A stretch of 64,000 nt of DNA from Massilia antarctica (GCF_015689335.1 NZ_CP065053.1:3038001-3102000), one strand, 5' to 3'. Positions 1 to 9,369 are shown, counted from the stretch's first letter. Notes: generated by a model from the letters alone, not told the origin. Translations and numbers: made by a program.

Positions 1-118
1 CCGTGAGCGCGCCGGGACGGTATGGGCCCTTTTTGTGCGATGGTTTCGGAGCGCCGGTATCCGATCAGGATGCTTCGGCGTAGAAAAATATTTTTATTTT
101 TGGGTGGTTGGGGAAAAC

Positions 119-1303
119 ATGACATATGCAAAGCGACTTCAGGCCTTGATGTTCGGTCTGGCAATTTCGGCCAGCATCCCTGCGCTGGCTGCACCGGTGG
201 AGGGACGCCCGGTTGAATACCAGCTGAACCTGCAAATGCCAGTGACGAAGATTGCGACGGAAATCAACGACCTGCACACCTGGATGATGATCGTCTGCAT
301 GGTGATCTTCGTCGCGGTGTTCGGCGTGATGTTCTATTCGGTCTTCAAGCACCGCCGTTCGCTGGGCCACAAGCCAGCCACCTTCCACGAATCGACCGCT
401 GTCGAGATCGCCTGGACCGTCGTGCCTTTCCTGATCGTCATCGTGATGGCGCTGCCGGCGACCAAGACCGTGGTGGCGATGAAAGACACCTCCAATGCCG
501 ACATCACCATCAAGGCCACCGGCATGCAGTGGAAATGGGGCTACGATTACCTCAAGGGCGAGGGCGAAGGCATTTCCTTCCTGTCGAACCTGAAAACCCC
601 GCGTTCGCAAGTCGGTTCGCCCGGCGTGGCGCCGACCGAAGCGCGCGGCGTCAACTACCTGATGGAAGTCGACAATGAAATCTACGTGCCGGTCAACAAG
701 AAGATCCGCATCGTCCTGACCGCCAACGACGTCATCCACGCCTGGATGATCCCGGCCTTCGGCGTCAAGCAGGATGCGATTCCCGGTTTCGTGCGCGATA
801 CCTGGTTCAAGGCCGAGCAGATCGGTACCTACCGCGGCCAGTGCGCCGAGCTGTGCGGTAAAGAACACGCCTTCATGCCGATCGTGGTCAATGTCGTCTC
901 CGACGCCGACTACACCAAGTGGGTCGACGGCGAGAAAAAGAAAATGGCTGCCCTGGCCGACGATCCATCGAAAGTGTGGACCATCGACGAATTGAAAGTC
1001 AAAGGCGAAAAAGTCTACGCCACCAATTGCGTGGTCTGCCACCAGGCCAACGGCAAGGGTGTTCCTGGTGCGTTCGCCGCGCTGGACGGTTCGCCCGTGG
1101 TCAATGGCCCGAAAGCGGCCCAGATCCACACTCTGCTCAACGGCCAGAAGTCGGGCAAGTTCCCGACCGAAATGCCAGCCTGGAAACAATTGTCGGATTC
1201 TGATATTGCTGCGGTGATTACCTTCACCCGCAACAACTGGTCGAACAAGGCAACGGAAAATATCGTTCAACCAGCCGAAGTCCTGGCTGCACGTAACAAG
1301 TAA
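119..1303 (+). CDS. coxB: Cytochrome c oxidase subunit II with C-terminal cytochrome c domain
   Basis: Subunit II of an aa3-type terminal oxidase in the cytoplasmic membrane; it takes electrons from cytochrome c through the binuclear CuA centre. The 394-residue protein has a signal-like N-terminus ending near ASIPALA, two membrane helices around residues 55-125, and the CuA loop CAELCGKEHAFM from residue 242. A fused cytochrome c domain carries CVVCH at residues 304-308, with a likely Met ligand in the later EMPAW. I start at 119 because an upstream in-frame ATG at 35 would add 28 residues ahead of the signal sequence, and GGGGA sits just before 119. It is first in the cox operon, 13 nt before coxA. 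The fused heme c makes it a caa3-like subunit II. Confidence 0.95.
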   Translation: MTYAKRLQALMFGLAISASIPALAAPVEGRPVEYQLNLQMPVTKIATEINDLHTWMMIVCMVIFVAVFGVMFYSVFKHRRSLGHKPATFHESTAVEIAWTVVPFLIVIVMALPATKTVVAMKDTSNADITIKATGMQWKWGYDYLKGEGEGISFLSNLKTPRSQVGSPGVAPTEARGVNYLMEVDNEIYVPVNKKIRIVLTANDVIHAWMIPAFGVKQDAIPGFVRDTWFKAEQIGTYRGQCAELCGKEHAFMPIVVNVVSDADYTKWVDGEKKKMAALADDPSKVWTIDELKVKGEKVYATNCVVCHQANGKGVPGAFAALDGSPVVNGPKAAQIHTLLNGQKSGKFPTEMPAWKQLSDSDIAAVITFTRNNWSNKATENIVQPAEVLAARNK

Positions 1304-1316
1304 TCGGGAGTAAGTT

Positions 1317-2912
1317 ATGAGCACAAGCACACTAGATCACGCACACGGCCATGACCACGATCATAGCCACGATCACCCGACGGGCCTGACCCGCTGGCTG
1401 TTCGCCACCAACCACAAGGATATCGGTACCCTGTACCTGTGGTTCTCGCTCATCATGCTGCTGTCCGGCGGCGTGCTGGCGCTGATGATCCGTACCGAAC
1501 TGTTCAAGCCGGGCCTGCAATTCTTCCAGCCCGAGTTCTTCAACCAGCTGACCACGATGCACGGTCTGGTGATGGTGTTCGGCGCGATCATGCCGGCCTT
1601 CGTCGGCTACGCCAACTGGATGATCCCGCTGCAAGTGGGCGCCTCCGACATGGCCTTCGCACGGATGAACAACTTCTCGTTCTGGCTGCTGCCACCGGCG
1701 GCGATCCTGCTGGCGACCTCGTTCCTGGTGCCTGGCGGCGCGACCGCCGCCGGCTGGACCCTGTACGCTCCGCTGTCGACCCAGATGGGCCCCGGCATGG
1801 ACATGGCGATTTTCGCGATGCACCTGATGGGCGCCTCGTCGATCATGGGTTCGATCAACATCATCGTCACCATCCTGAACATGCGCGCTCCCGGCATGAC
1901 CCTGATGAAAATGCCGATGTTCTGCTGGACCTGGCTCATTACCGCCTACCTGCTGATCGCCGTGATGCCTGTGTTGGCTGGCGCGATCACCATGACCCTC
2001 ACCGACCGTCACTTCGGCACCTCGTTCTTTAACGCTGCCGGCGGCGGCGACCCGGTCATGTACCAGCACATTTTCTGGTTCTTCGGCCACCCCGAGGTGT
2101 ACATCATGATTTTGCCGGCCTTCGGTATCGTCTCGCAGATCCTGCCGGCGTTTGCCCGCAAGCCACTGTTCGGCTATGCCTCGATGGTCTACGCAACTGC
2201 TTCGATCGCGATCCTGTCGTTCATCGTCTGGGCTCACCACATGTTCACCACCGGCATGCCGGTGACCAGCCAGCTGTTCTTCATGTACGCCACCATGCTG
2301 ATCGCGGTCCCGACCGGCGTGAAAGTGTTCAACTGGATCGCCACGATGTGGAAGGGTTCGATGACGTTTGAGACCCCGATGCTGTTTTCGGTCGGCTTCA
2401 TCTTCGTGTTCACCATGGGTGGTTTCACCGGCCTGATCCTGGCCGTGACCCCGATCGACATCCAGTTGCAGGATACCTACTACGTCGTGGCCCACTTCCA
2501 CTACGTGCTGGTGGCAGGTTCCCTGTTCGCCCTGTTCGCCGGCTTCTATTACTGGTCGCCAAAGTGGACTGGCCACATGTACAACGAATTCCGCGGCAAG
2601 ATGCACTTCTGGCTGTCCTTGATCACGTTTAACATCACCTTCTTCCCGATGCACTTCCTGGGTCTGGCGGGGATGCCACGCCGTTATGCGGATTACCCGG
2701 CGCAGTTCACCGACTTCAACTCGATCGCCACCATCGGCGCCTTCGGTTTCGGCCTGTCGCAGGTGTACTTCCTGTTCTTCGTGGTCTTGCCGACCATCCG
2801 TGGCGGCGCCAAGGCGGCCGACAAGCCATGGGATGGCGCCGAAGGCCTGGAGTGGACTGTGCCGAGCCCGGCTCCGTTCCACACCTTTGAAACGCCGCCG
2901 ACGGTGAAGTAA
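1317..2912 (+). CDS. coxA: Cytochrome c oxidase subunit I
   Basis: Catalytic subunit of the heme-copper oxidase; it holds heme a, heme a3 and CuB, reduces O2 to water and pumps protons. The 531 residues are mostly membrane helices. Visible ligands are H82 (heme a, MHGLVMVF), H258 with the cross-linked Y262 (HPEVY), H307/H308 (CuB, AHHMFTTG), and H393/H395 (AHFHYV). HPEVY and the helix VIII lysine region mark an A-type oxidase. The first 20 residues are unusually His/Asp-rich ([13 protein letters not shown]), which could bind metal; this is not part of the catalytic core. It follows coxB closely and precedes the small assembly gene. Confidence 0.97.
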   Translation: MSTSTLDHAHGHDHDHSHDHPTGLTRWLFATNHKDIGTLYLWFSLIMLLSGGVLALMIRTELFKPGLQFFQPEFFNQLTTMHGLVMVFGAIMPAFVGYANWMIPLQVGASDMAFARMNNFSFWLLPPAAILLATSFLVPGGATAAGWTLYAPLSTQMGPGMDMAIFAMHLMGASSIMGSINIIVTILNMRAPGMTLMKMPMFCWTWLITAYLLIAVMPVLAGAITMTLTDRHFGTSFFNAAGGGDPVMYQHIFWFFGHPEVYIMILPAFGIVSQILPAFARKPLFGYASMVYATASIAILSFIVWAHHMFTTGMPVTSQLFFMYATMLIAVPTGVKVFNWIATMWKGSMTFETPMLFSVGFIFVFTMGGFTGLILAVTPIDIQLQDTYYVVAHFHYVLVAGSLFALFAGFYYWSPKWTGHMYNEFRGKMHFWLSLITFNITFFPMHFLGLAGMPRRYADYPAQFTDFNSIATIGAFGFGLSQVYFLFFVVLPTIRGGAKAADKPWDGAEGLEWTVPSPAPFHTFETPPTVK

Positions 2913-2987
2913 TTTAAGTAAGTAAGCCATACAGCGGCGCGGGCGGCCTGCGGGAGCCCGCGCTACTGAACTTGTAAGCGAAACGCC

Positions 2988-3092
2988 ATGTCTGATCCAA
3001 AAAAGCCGAACAACGCGAGAACGGGCCTGATTCTGGGCGCCGTGGCCTTATTTTTCTTCGCGATGGTGTTTATCAAACGCATCTGGCTGTGA
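2988..3092 (+). CDS. Cytochrome oxidase small assembly protein (34 aa)
   Basis: A very short gene translating to 34 residues: a charged N-terminus MSDPKKPNNARTG, one hydrophobic helix of about 18 residues, and a basic tail IKRIWL. It sits between coxA and ctaG, six bases before the ctaG start. Tiny single-helix proteins at this position are annotated in related betaproteobacteria as cytochrome oxidase small assembly proteins. The role in oxidase biogenesis is inferred from position only. Coding potential is supported by the good hydrophobic pattern and tight spacing. Confidence 0.75.
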   Translation: MSDPKKPNNARTGLILGAVALFFFAMVFIKRIWL

Positions 3093-3098
3093 GCTGAC

Positions 3099-3659
3099 GT
3101 GGCTACTGAACAATCCGGCACGCTGAAACTCAATCGCACCATGCTCGGCAAGCTGCTGGTCGTGGCGGCGCTGATGTTCGGCTTCGGCTATGCCCTGGTT
3201 CCCGTGTACAAGCATATGTGCGAAATGCTGGGAATCAACGTACTGACCCAGGCCGATGGCACGGTGGCCTACGACAAGAATACCCAGATCGACAAGTCGC
3301 GCACGATCACGATCGAGCTCGACGGCAATTCGCAGGGTCCGTGGCGCTTCCGCCCGACCGCGCGCAGTGTCGATGTCCATCCGGGCGAACTGACCACCGT
3401 CACGTACGAGGTGGTCAATACGCAGAACCGGACCGTGCAGGCGCAAGCGATTCCGAGCTACGCGCCGCAGTCGGTGACGCCGCACTTTAAAAAGGTCGAG
3501 TGCTTCTGCTTCAAGCAGCAGACCTTGAAGGCGAATGAAGCGAAGCAGATGCCGGTGGTGTTTTACATCGATCCGGCGCTGCCGCGCGAAGTGAAGACGA
3601 TTACCTTGTCGTACACGTTCTTCGAGATTGCCGGTACCCAGGCAGTAGCAGCAAAATAG
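3099..3659 (+). CDS. ctaG: Cytochrome c oxidase assembly protein CtaG/Cox11 (CuB insertion)
   Basis: Membrane-anchored periplasmic copper chaperone that delivers copper to the CuB site of CoxA. The 186-residue protein has one N-terminal helix (residues about 18-36) followed by an immunoglobulin-like Cox11 domain. The copper-binding pair CFCF lies at residues 135-138, and the family pattern continues with MPVVFYIDP. The start is GTG at 3099, chosen because it follows the small gene by six bases and gives the normal Cox11 length. It lies between coxA and coxC as in most proteobacterial cox operons. Confidence 0.95.
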   Translation: MATEQSGTLKLNRTMLGKLLVVAALMFGFGYALVPVYKHMCEMLGINVLTQADGTVAYDKNTQIDKSRTITIELDGNSQGPWRFRPTARSVDVHPGELTTVTYEVVNTQNRTVQAQAIPSYAPQSVTPHFKKVECFCFKQQTLKANEAKQMPVVFYIDPALPREVKTITLSYTFFEIAGTQAVAAK

Positions 3660-3667
3660 GGGCCGCG

Positions 3668-3904
3668 ATGACGGATTCGAACAAAGGCAACGAGCGAAAT
3701 ACAGGCAACGAGCGCAAGGCGTCGTTCGGGGCCACGATGAAAGCGGTGTTCTGGTCCTTCCTGGGCATCCGCAAACGCAGCGATTACGAAAAAGATTCGG
3801 CCAGCCTGAATCCGGTGCATGTGGTAATTGCCGGATTGATTGGGGTGATGTTGTTCATTGGCGTACTGATCGCCCTGGTGAAATTTGCCGTGTCGGGCCA
3901 TTGA
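3668..3904 (+). CDS. DUF2970 family small membrane protein
   Basis: A 78-residue protein with a polar N-terminus, the sequence KAVFWSFLGIRKRSDYEKD and one C-terminal membrane helix (VVIAGLIGVMLFIGVLIAL). This matches the DUF2970 family, commonly found between ctaG and coxC in Burkholderiales. Its function is not established; position suggests a role in oxidase assembly or stability. It begins 8 nt after ctaG, so it is probably co-transcribed. Confidence 0.85.
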   Translation: MTDSNKGNERNTGNERKASFGATMKAVFWSFLGIRKRSDYEKDSASLNPVHVVIAGLIGVMLFIGVLIALVKFAVSGH

Positions 3905-3993
3905 CGACAGGGCGGCCAGGGCGCCGGATGCCCGATCAGGTTTTATAAATTAGCAATAAATTCACCGCATACAGTTTGATTTAGGAGATGAAG

Positions 3994-4854
3994 ATGAGTT
4001 CACCACACGCCGCCGCACCGTATTATTTTGTGCCGGGCCCGTCCAAATGGCCGATGGCCGCGGGCTTGTCGCTGCTCGTCACGATGCTGGGCGCTTCGGG
4101 CTGGGTCAATGACCAGTCCTGGGGCCCGGCGGTCAATATCGCCGGCATCCTGTCGACCCTCCTGGTGCTGTACTTCTGGTTCGGCGACGCCATCGGCGAA
4201 TCCGAATCGGGCCAGTACGGCAAGCGCATCGACCTGTCGTTCCGCTGGTCGATGAGCTGGTTCATCTTTTCCGAAGTCATGTTCTTCGGCGCCTTCTTCG
4301 GCGCCCTGTTCTATGCGCGCACCATTTCCACCCCGTGGCTGGGCGACCTCGATCACAAGATGATCTGGCCCGATTTCGCGGCCCAGTGGGGCGGCGCCAG
4401 CCCGGCCGGCACCATCGACAGCTTCACGACCATGGGTCCGTTCCCGATCCCGACCATCAATACCGCGCTGCTGCTGCTGTCGGGTGTGACCCTGACCATC
4501 TCGCACCACGCCCTGCGCGCCGGCCACCGTGCCGCGACCGCGTTCTGGCTGGCCGCCACCATCTTGCTGGGCGCGACCTTCATGGGCTTCCAGGTGTATG
4601 AGTACATGCACGCTTACACCGAGCTGAACCTGAAGCTGACCTCGGGCATCTACGGTTCGCTGTTCTTCATGCTGACCGGCTTCCACGGCTTCCACGTGAC
4701 CCTGGGCGCGATCATGCTGTCGGTGATCCTGTACCGCGTCATGAAGGGCCACTTCACCGCCGAGAACCACTTCGGCTTCGAAGGCGCGGCCTGGTACTGG
4801 CACTTTGTCGACGTCGTCTGGCTCGGCCTGTACATCGTCGTCTACTGGCTGTAA
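3994..4854 (+). CDS. coxC: Cytochrome c oxidase subunit III
   Basis: Core membrane subunit of the aa3 oxidase that binds lipids and stabilises subunit I. The protein has 286 residues with about seven helices. Family signatures include SEVMFFGAFFGALFY with the conserved glutamate, HHALRAGHR, and the C-terminal WYWHFVDVVWL. Two in-frame ATGs lie at 3988 and 3994. I choose 3994 because AGGAG ends directly at 3987, leaving a normal 6-nt gap to 3994 and none to 3988. An 89-base gap separates it from the DUF2970 gene; it contains AT-rich TTTATAAATTA, so a private promoter is possible. Confidence 0.95.
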   Translation: MSSPHAAAPYYFVPGPSKWPMAAGLSLLVTMLGASGWVNDQSWGPAVNIAGILSTLLVLYFWFGDAIGESESGQYGKRIDLSFRWSMSWFIFSEVMFFGAFFGALFYARTISTPWLGDLDHKMIWPDFAAQWGGASPAGTIDSFTTMGPFPIPTINTALLLLSGVTLTISHHALRAGHRAATAFWLAATILLGATFMGFQVYEYMHAYTELNLKLTSGIYGSLFFMLTGFHGFHVTLGAIMLSVILYRVMKGHFTAENHFGFEGAAWYWHFVDVVWLGLYIVVYWL

Positions 4855-4868
4855 ATGACACCATGCTG

Positions 4869-4886
4869 CGGAGGGTGCGCCCTCCG
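4869..4886 (+). terminator. Hairpin after coxC, possible terminator
   Basis: A seven-base-pair stem CGGAGGG/CCCTCCG with loop TGCG begins 15 bases after the coxC stop. No T-run follows, so it may be a Rho-dependent end or an mRNA-stabilising hairpin. Confidence 0.35.
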
Positions 4887-4910
4887 GCAGGTGTAGAACA
4901 AGAAAAACCG

Positions 4911-4940
4911 GGGACAGTCCACCAAGCGGTGGCCTGTCCC
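4911..4940. repeat. Imperfect palindrome GGGACAG..CTGTCCC
   Basis: The outer stem GGGACAG/CTGTCCC contains an inner stem CCACC/GGTGG around AAGC. It lies between coxC and the larger inverted repeat pair in a 304-base stretch without genes. It could be a transcript-end hairpin or the remains of a REP-like element. Confidence 0.45.
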
Positions 4941-4958
4941 TCATGCCGTTGGCTTACG

Positions 4959-5053
4959 AACCGTCGCCCCCGCGCAGGCGGGGGTCCAAGTTCTCCGTTC
5001 AGCCACAGGCTGCGAAGCACACTTGGGCCCCCGCCTGCGCGGGGGCGACGGTT
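4959..5053. repeat. REP/BIME-like inverted repeat pair
   Basis: Two 32-base arms, 4959-4990 and 5022-5053, are reverse complements with one mismatch. Each arm itself contains a GC-rich near-palindrome (CCCCCGCGCAGGCGGGGG). This is the form of paired repetitive extragenic palindromes. The pair sits in the 4855-5158 gap, with coxC reading in from the left and the DUF2909 gene from the right, so it separates convergent transcripts. Copy number elsewhere in the genome cannot be judged from this window. Confidence 0.7.
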
Positions 5054-5158
5054 TCGAGGTTAACGGCGGCGCAAAAAAGCCCAGGTCACGGCATGATGAC
5101 CTGGGCCCGATGTTGGGTAAGACGATGCTATCCTCCACGCCCGGTGGCGTTGAGCGCC

Positions 5159-5359
5159 TCAGCGAATGCCGGTCGGCGCGATCCAGCCCATCTTGTAGCT
5201 GCCCAGCAGTATCAGGAACAGGGTGATCGACAAGCCCACGCGCAAGGCCAGCGCATGCACCGTGCGGTTGCTCTTGCCCTTGTCGCGCATCAGGAAGAAC
5301 AGGGCCGAACCAAGGCTTCCGAGGATCAGGATGAAGGCAATGGCAACGAGGATTTTCAT
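5159..5359 (-). CDS. Twin transmembrane protein, DUF2909 family
   Basis: A 66-residue reverse-strand protein beginning MKILVAIAFILILGSLGSA. It has two membrane helices separated by a basic loop (RDKGKSNRTVHALALRV), and the second helix carries SITLFLILLGSYKMGW. This matches the DUF2909 'twin TM' proteins found beside cox assembly genes in betaproteobacteria. Function is unknown. It is oriented away from SURF1, whose start lies 36 bases upstream, so the two share a short divergent promoter region. Confidence 0.85.
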   Translation of the reverse strand: MKILVAIAFILILGSLGSALFFLMRDKGKSNRTVHALALRVGLSITLFLILLGSYKMGWIAPTGIR

Positions 5360-5395
5360 ATTGAGCTCGAATTTTTTGAGTAAGGCATCATTGTA

Positions 5396-6124
5396 ATGCG
5401 TATCCGCTTCCGGTTTCGGGCGATCCCCTTCGTGGCCACGGTGCTGCTGGTGGCCCTGGGCATCGTCCTGGGACGCTGGCAGGATGGCCGCGCCGCCGAA
5501 AAAATCGCCCAGCAGGAACTGCTGCGCACGCGCGCCGGCGGGGCCGCCCTGGCGCTCGGCGCCCAGGTCCTGGCGCCCGAGGCGGTCGAACTGAGCCCGG
5601 TCACGGTGACCGGCGAATTCGTGCGCGACTGGCCGCTGTTCCTGAACAACCGGCCGCAGCAGGGCAAGGTCGGCTTTTATCTGGTGATGCCGCTGCGCAT
5701 TTCCGGCACCAATATGCATGTGCTGGTGGCGCGCGGCTGGCTGCCGCGCTACACGGGCGAGTTCGACCGCCTGCCCGATTTCGACACACCATCCGGCACG
5801 GTGACGGTGACCGGGCTGGCGCGCGCCAGCATGGGCCACGTCATGCAGCTCGGCACGCCGACCCCGGTGGCGCCGAAGGCGATCGTGCAAAACCTGGCGC
5901 CGGCCGACTTCGCGCAAGCGAGCGGCCTGGCCGTGCAACCGTTCTTTCTTCAACAAGGCGGCCCGGCGCCGGCCGGCGACAAGCTGGCGCGCGACTGGCC
6001 CGCTCCCTCCCTCACGGTGGCCAAGCACCAGGGGTATGCATTTCAATGGTATGCGCTCGCTGTCATGGCGCTGCTCTTTTTTGTGATTACAGGATTTCGA
6101 CGTGGAACAAAAGAAAACGACTGA
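5396..6124 (+). CDS. SURF1 family cytochrome oxidase biogenesis protein
   Basis: A 242-residue SURF1-like protein involved in heme a insertion or assembly of subunit I in the cytoplasmic membrane. It has the expected two helices, one at the N-terminus (residues 8-25, PFVATVLLVALGIVLGRWQ) and one at the C-terminus (YALAVMALLFFVITGFRRG), with a periplasmic domain between. The typical SURF1 features GRWQ, PLFLNNRPQQGKVGF and GFQWYALA-like (here AFQWYALAV) are present. Its 3' end overlaps the following SCO-like gene by 23 bases, indicating translational coupling. Confidence 0.92.
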   Translation: MRIRFRFRAIPFVATVLLVALGIVLGRWQDGRAAEKIAQQELLRTRAGGAALALGAQVLAPEAVELSPVTVTGEFVRDWPLFLNNRPQQGKVGFYLVMPLRISGTNMHVLVARGWLPRYTGEFDRLPDFDTPSGTVTVTGLARASMGHVMQLGTPTPVAPKAIVQNLAPADFAQASGLAVQPFFLQQGGPAPAGDKLARDWPAPSLTVAKHQGYAFQWYALAVMALLFFVITGFRRGTKEND

Positions 6125-6707
6125 AGCAAATCAATGGAGCGGCCGCTGGAAACTGCTGGCCGTGGTATTCGTGTGCGCGGCGCCGATGCTGTTTTCCTAC
6201 CTCACCTATTACGTGATCAAGCCGACCGGGCGCACCAATTACGGCGCCCTGATCGACCCGCAGCTGTACCCGATCCCGGCGGCGCTGGGCGCCACCACGC
6301 TCGACGGCAAGCCGGCCGCGCTCGACAACTACAAGGGCAAATGGATCATGCTGCAGGTCGGCCCGGGCGAGTGCCCGCAAGCCTGCCGCGACCAGCTGGT
6401 CGCCATGCGCCAGCTGCGCCTGATGCAGGGCAAGGAAATGGAACGCCTGGAGCGGGTCTGGCTGGTGACGGATGCCACCCCGATCGACACCATGCTGATC
6501 CGCGTGGTGGACGGCACCCACATGCTGCGCGTGCCGGCGGCGGCGGTCACCTCCTGGCTGCCTGTCGAGCCGGGCGGCAACGCGGCCGACCACATGTACC
6601 TGATCGATCCGATGGGTCACCTGATGATGCGCTTCCCCAAGCAGCCCGACCCGTCCAAGGTCAAAAAGGATATCGGCAAAGTGCTCAAAGCTTCCGCGAT
6701 CGGTTAA
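6102..6707 (+). CDS. Membrane-anchored SCO-like thioredoxin-fold protein of the cox cluster
   Basis: A 201-residue protein with one N-terminal helix (residues 17-36) and a periplasmic thioredoxin-like domain. It carries GPGECPQACRDQ, a Cys-x3-Cys pair, and ADHMYLIDPMGHLMMRFP, which matches the conserved His region of SCO copper chaperones (compare DHTAASYVF in the true SCO gene downstream). The N-terminal half is divergent from classical SCO. Possible roles are copper delivery or cysteine reduction for CuA; this is inferred. The GTG start at 6102 lies inside the end of SURF1. ctaA follows after 3 bases. Confidence 0.8.
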   Translation: MEQKKTTEANQWSGRWKLLAVVFVCAAPMLFSYLTYYVIKPTGRTNYGALIDPQLYPIPAALGATTLDGKPAALDNYKGKWIMLQVGPGECPQACRDQLVAMRQLRLMQGKEMERLERVWLVTDATPIDTMLIRVVDGTHMLRVPAAAVTSWLPVEPGGNAADHMYLIDPMGHLMMRFPKQPDPSKVKKDIGKVLKASAIG

Positions 6708-6710
6708 GCG

Positions 6711-7856
6711 ATGCAGCTCTCGTCCATGGTGCAACTCGGTCTGCAGGGCTTGCTGGCGGCCTGCCTGCCGCTGGCGATGGTCTGGATGTCGTCCGATCCC
6801 AACAAATACCGCAAGCTGGTCTGGATCACGGTGTTCGTCACGTTCGACCTGATCGTGTTCGGCGCCTTCACGCGCCTGACCGATTCGGGCCTGGGCTGCC
6901 CGGACTGGCCGGGCTGCTATGGCGCGGCCAATCCCTTCCTTGCGCATGCCGATATCTCCGCCGCCGAAACCCTGATGCCGACCGGACCGGTGACTGTGCA
7001 AAAGGCATGGATCGAAATGATCCACCGCTTCGGGGCGATGGCCATTGGCGTGCTGGTCGCGGCGTTGACGGCGACCGCCTGGATCCAGTGGCGCAAGACG
7101 CGCCGCGCCGAGTTCGCGCCGGGGCTACCGACCGTGCTGCTCGGCATGGTGCTGCTGCAGGGTGCCTTTGGCGCCTGGACCGTGACGCTCAAGCTGCAAC
7201 CGGTGATCGTCACCACCCACCTGCTGCTGGGGATGGGCTTGCTTTCCATGCTGGTATGGCTGGGTGCGCGCCAGAACCGCGCCGCCGCGCTGGCCCACGG
7301 ACGCTTCACCGCGCCGGCCGCCGCGCCGCCTGGCGCCGCGCCCTCCATGCTGGGCCGCCTGGCCTTGGCCGCGGCCCTGGTGCTGGCCGTGCAGATCGCC
7401 CTGGGCGGCTGGGTCAGCACCAATTACGCGACCCTGGCCTGCGCCGATTTCCCGCTTTGCAATGGGAACATCGTGCCCGAGATGGACTTCGGGCACGGCT
7501 TTACCTTGTGGCGCGCGCTGGGCAAGACCGCGGCCGGACACTACCTGCCGTTCGCGGCCTTGACCGCGATCCACTGGGTGCACCGCAACTTCGCCTTCGT
7601 CGTGCTGGCCGTGCTGGGCCTGGCGGCCTGGCGCGCGCGCGCCCATCCGGGTGTGGGCCGGCACGCGCGCGGGATCGCCATCGTGCTCGCGCTCCAGGCC
7701 ACGACCGGCATCGCCACCGTCTACCTGAACTTTCCACTGACCATCGCGGTACTGCATAACGCCGGCGCGGCGCTGCTGGTGCTGATGGTGACCATGTTAA
7801 ACTACAAAATCAAGTACCCCTCCGGCCCGGTACTGCAAGCTAGCCACCACCAATGA
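6711..7856 (+). CDS. ctaA: Heme A synthase (COX15/CtaA)
   Basis: Oxidises the C8 methyl of heme O to a formyl group, giving heme A for the aa3 oxidase. The 381-residue polytopic protein shows the duplicated four-helix layout. Candidate heme-ligand histidines lie in [26 protein letters not shown] and VLHNAGAAL. The CtaA signature [20 protein letters not shown] includes the conserved Cys pair of the first periplasmic loop. A second pair appears as LACADFPLC. It overlaps ctaB by four bases (ATGA). Confidence 0.96.
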   Translation: MQLSSMVQLGLQGLLAACLPLAMVWMSSDPNKYRKLVWITVFVTFDLIVFGAFTRLTDSGLGCPDWPGCYGAANPFLAHADISAAETLMPTGPVTVQKAWIEMIHRFGAMAIGVLVAALTATAWIQWRKTRRAEFAPGLPTVLLGMVLLQGAFGAWTVTLKLQPVIVTTHLLLGMGLLSMLVWLGARQNRAAALAHGRFTAPAAAPPGAAPSMLGRLALAAALVLAVQIALGGWVSTNYATLACADFPLCNGNIVPEMDFGHGFTLWRALGKTAAGHYLPFAALTAIHWVHRNFAFVVLAVLGLAAWRARAHPGVGRHARGIAIVLALQATTGIATVYLNFPLTIAVLHNAGAALLVLMVTMLNYKIKYPSGPVLQASHHQ

Positions 7857-8746
7857 CAACCCAGACCGCAACACACAAAACCGCCAACCGCGCCGCCCAG
7901 TATTGGGCGCTGACCAAACCGAGAGTCACCCAGCTGGCCGTGTTCTGCGCCGTGATCGGCATGCTGCTGGCCACGGAAGGGGTGCCCAGCTGGCGCATCC
8001 TGCTGCCGGCCACGGTCGGCATCTGGCTGCTGGCGGGCGCCGCCTTCGCCGTCAACTGCCTGGTCGAAGCCGAGATCGATGCGCGCATGGCGCGCACCGC
8101 GCGCCGCGCCACCGCCATGGGCGAACTGACCAAGACCCAGACCCTGATTTTTTCCGCCATCATCGGCGGGGCCGGCATGGCCGTGCTGTACACGATGGTC
8201 AATCCGCTGACCATGTGGCTCACCTTCGTGACCTTTGTCGGCTACGCCGTCATCTACACCATGATCCTGAAGCCGGCCACGCCGCAAAATATCGTCATCG
8301 GCGGGCTGTCCGGCGCGATGCCGCCGGCGCTGGGCTGGGCGGCGGTCGCCAACGACGTGCCGATGCAAGCCTGGCTGCTGGTGCTGATCATTTTCGTGTG
8401 GACCCCGCCGCACTTCTGGGCCCTGGCCATGTACCGGCGCGACGATTACGCGCGCTCGGGCTTGCCGATGCTGCCGGTCACGCACGGCATGAACTTTACC
8501 GGTTTCCACGTCTGGCTGTATTCGATCGCGCTGGCGGCCACCACCGTGCTGCCGTACGCGGTGCGCATGAGCGGCCACATCTATCTGGCCTCGGCGGTGG
8601 TGCTCAATGCCGTGTTCCTGTGGCATGGCTGGCAGGTGTACCGCCACTATTCCGACCAGGTGGCGCGCAAGGCGTTTACATGGTCCATCATTTACCTGTC
8701 CTTGCTGTTTGCCGCTTTGCTGCTCGACCACTACGTCAAATTATGA
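7853..8746 (+). CDS. ctaB: Protoheme IX farnesyltransferase (heme O synthase)
   Basis: Adds a farnesyl group to protoheme to make heme O, the substrate of CtaA. The 297-residue UbiA-family membrane protein shows the family's acidic motifs in [18 protein letters not shown] and [16 protein letters not shown]. The N-terminus [21 protein letters not shown] is typical of CtaB/CyoE. It overlaps both neighbours by four bases (ATGA), so ctaA, ctaB and the SCO gene are translated as a coupled unit. Confidence 0.96.
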   Translation: MTTQTATHKTANRAAQYWALTKPRVTQLAVFCAVIGMLLATEGVPSWRILLPATVGIWLLAGAAFAVNCLVEAEIDARMARTARRATAMGELTKTQTLIFSAIIGGAGMAVLYTMVNPLTMWLTFVTFVGYAVIYTMILKPATPQNIVIGGLSGAMPPALGWAAVANDVPMQAWLLVLIIFVWTPPHFWALAMYRRDDYARSGLPMLPVTHGMNFTGFHVWLYSIALAATTVLPYAVRMSGHIYLASAVVLNAVFLWHGWQVYRHYSDQVARKAFTWSIIYLSLLFAALLLDHYVKL

Positions 8747-9342
8747 TCAAAAAACTGTTCGCCCTGTGCGCGCTGGGCCTGCTGCTGGCCGGATGCGACA
8801 AACCGGCCGCCACTGCCCCGGCCAAGGCCCTGAGCTTCCAGAACACCGACCTGACCGGCCTCGGTTACGCGCGCGACTTCGCGCTCACCGACCACAACGG
8901 CAAGCCGCGCACCCTGGCCGACTTCAAGGGCAAGGTGGTGGTGATGTTCTTCGGCTATACCCAGTGCCCGGACGTGTGCCCGACCACCATGGCCGAAATG
9001 GCGGCGGTGATGAAGGAACTCGGTCCCAAGGCCGACCAGGTGCAGGTACTGTTCGTCACCATCGACCCCGCGCGCGACACCCAGGCGCTGCTGGCGCAGT
9101 ACGTGCCGGCGTTCGATCCGCGCTTCCTCGGCCTGTATGGCGACCTTGAGGCGACCGCCAAGGTGGCCAAGGAATTCAAGGTGTACTACGCCAAGGTCGA
9201 CGGCAAGAACCCGGGCAGCTATTCGATGGACCACACGGCGGCCAGCTATGTATTCGACCGCAACGGCAAGGTCCGCCTGTTCGTGCGCCATGGCAAAGGC
9301 CCGGCGCCGGTCGTGCACGACATCAAGCAATTGCTGGACTGA
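8743..9342 (+). CDS. SCO1/SenC family copper chaperone lipoprotein
   Basis: Periplasmic copper chaperone that metallates the CuA site of CoxB. The start at 8743 overlaps ctaB by four bases and gives a lipoprotein signal [20 protein letters not shown] with the lipobox Cys at residue 20. The thioredoxin-like domain carries the copper ligands CPDVC and the distal His in [16 protein letters not shown]. The length of 199 residues is normal for the family. A longer frame reading is open upstream through ctaB but is not coding. Confidence 0.94.
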   Translation: MIKKLFALCALGLLLAGCDKPAATAPAKALSFQNTDLTGLGYARDFALTDHNGKPRTLADFKGKVVVMFFGYTQCPDVCPTTMAEMAAVMKELGPKADQVQVLFVTIDPARDTQALLAQYVPAFDPRFLGLYGDLEATAKVAKEFKVYYAKVDGKNPGSYSMDHTAASYVFDRNGKVRLFVRHGKGPAPVVHDIKQLLD

Positions 9343-9369
9343 TCCACCAATTCACCTGACGGGACCACC

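Noticed and set aside
7903..8742. Extended N-terminus of the SCO gene through ctaB
   Set aside because: The sequence there is the out-of-frame image of ctaB; the lipoprotein signal at 8743 fixes the true start.
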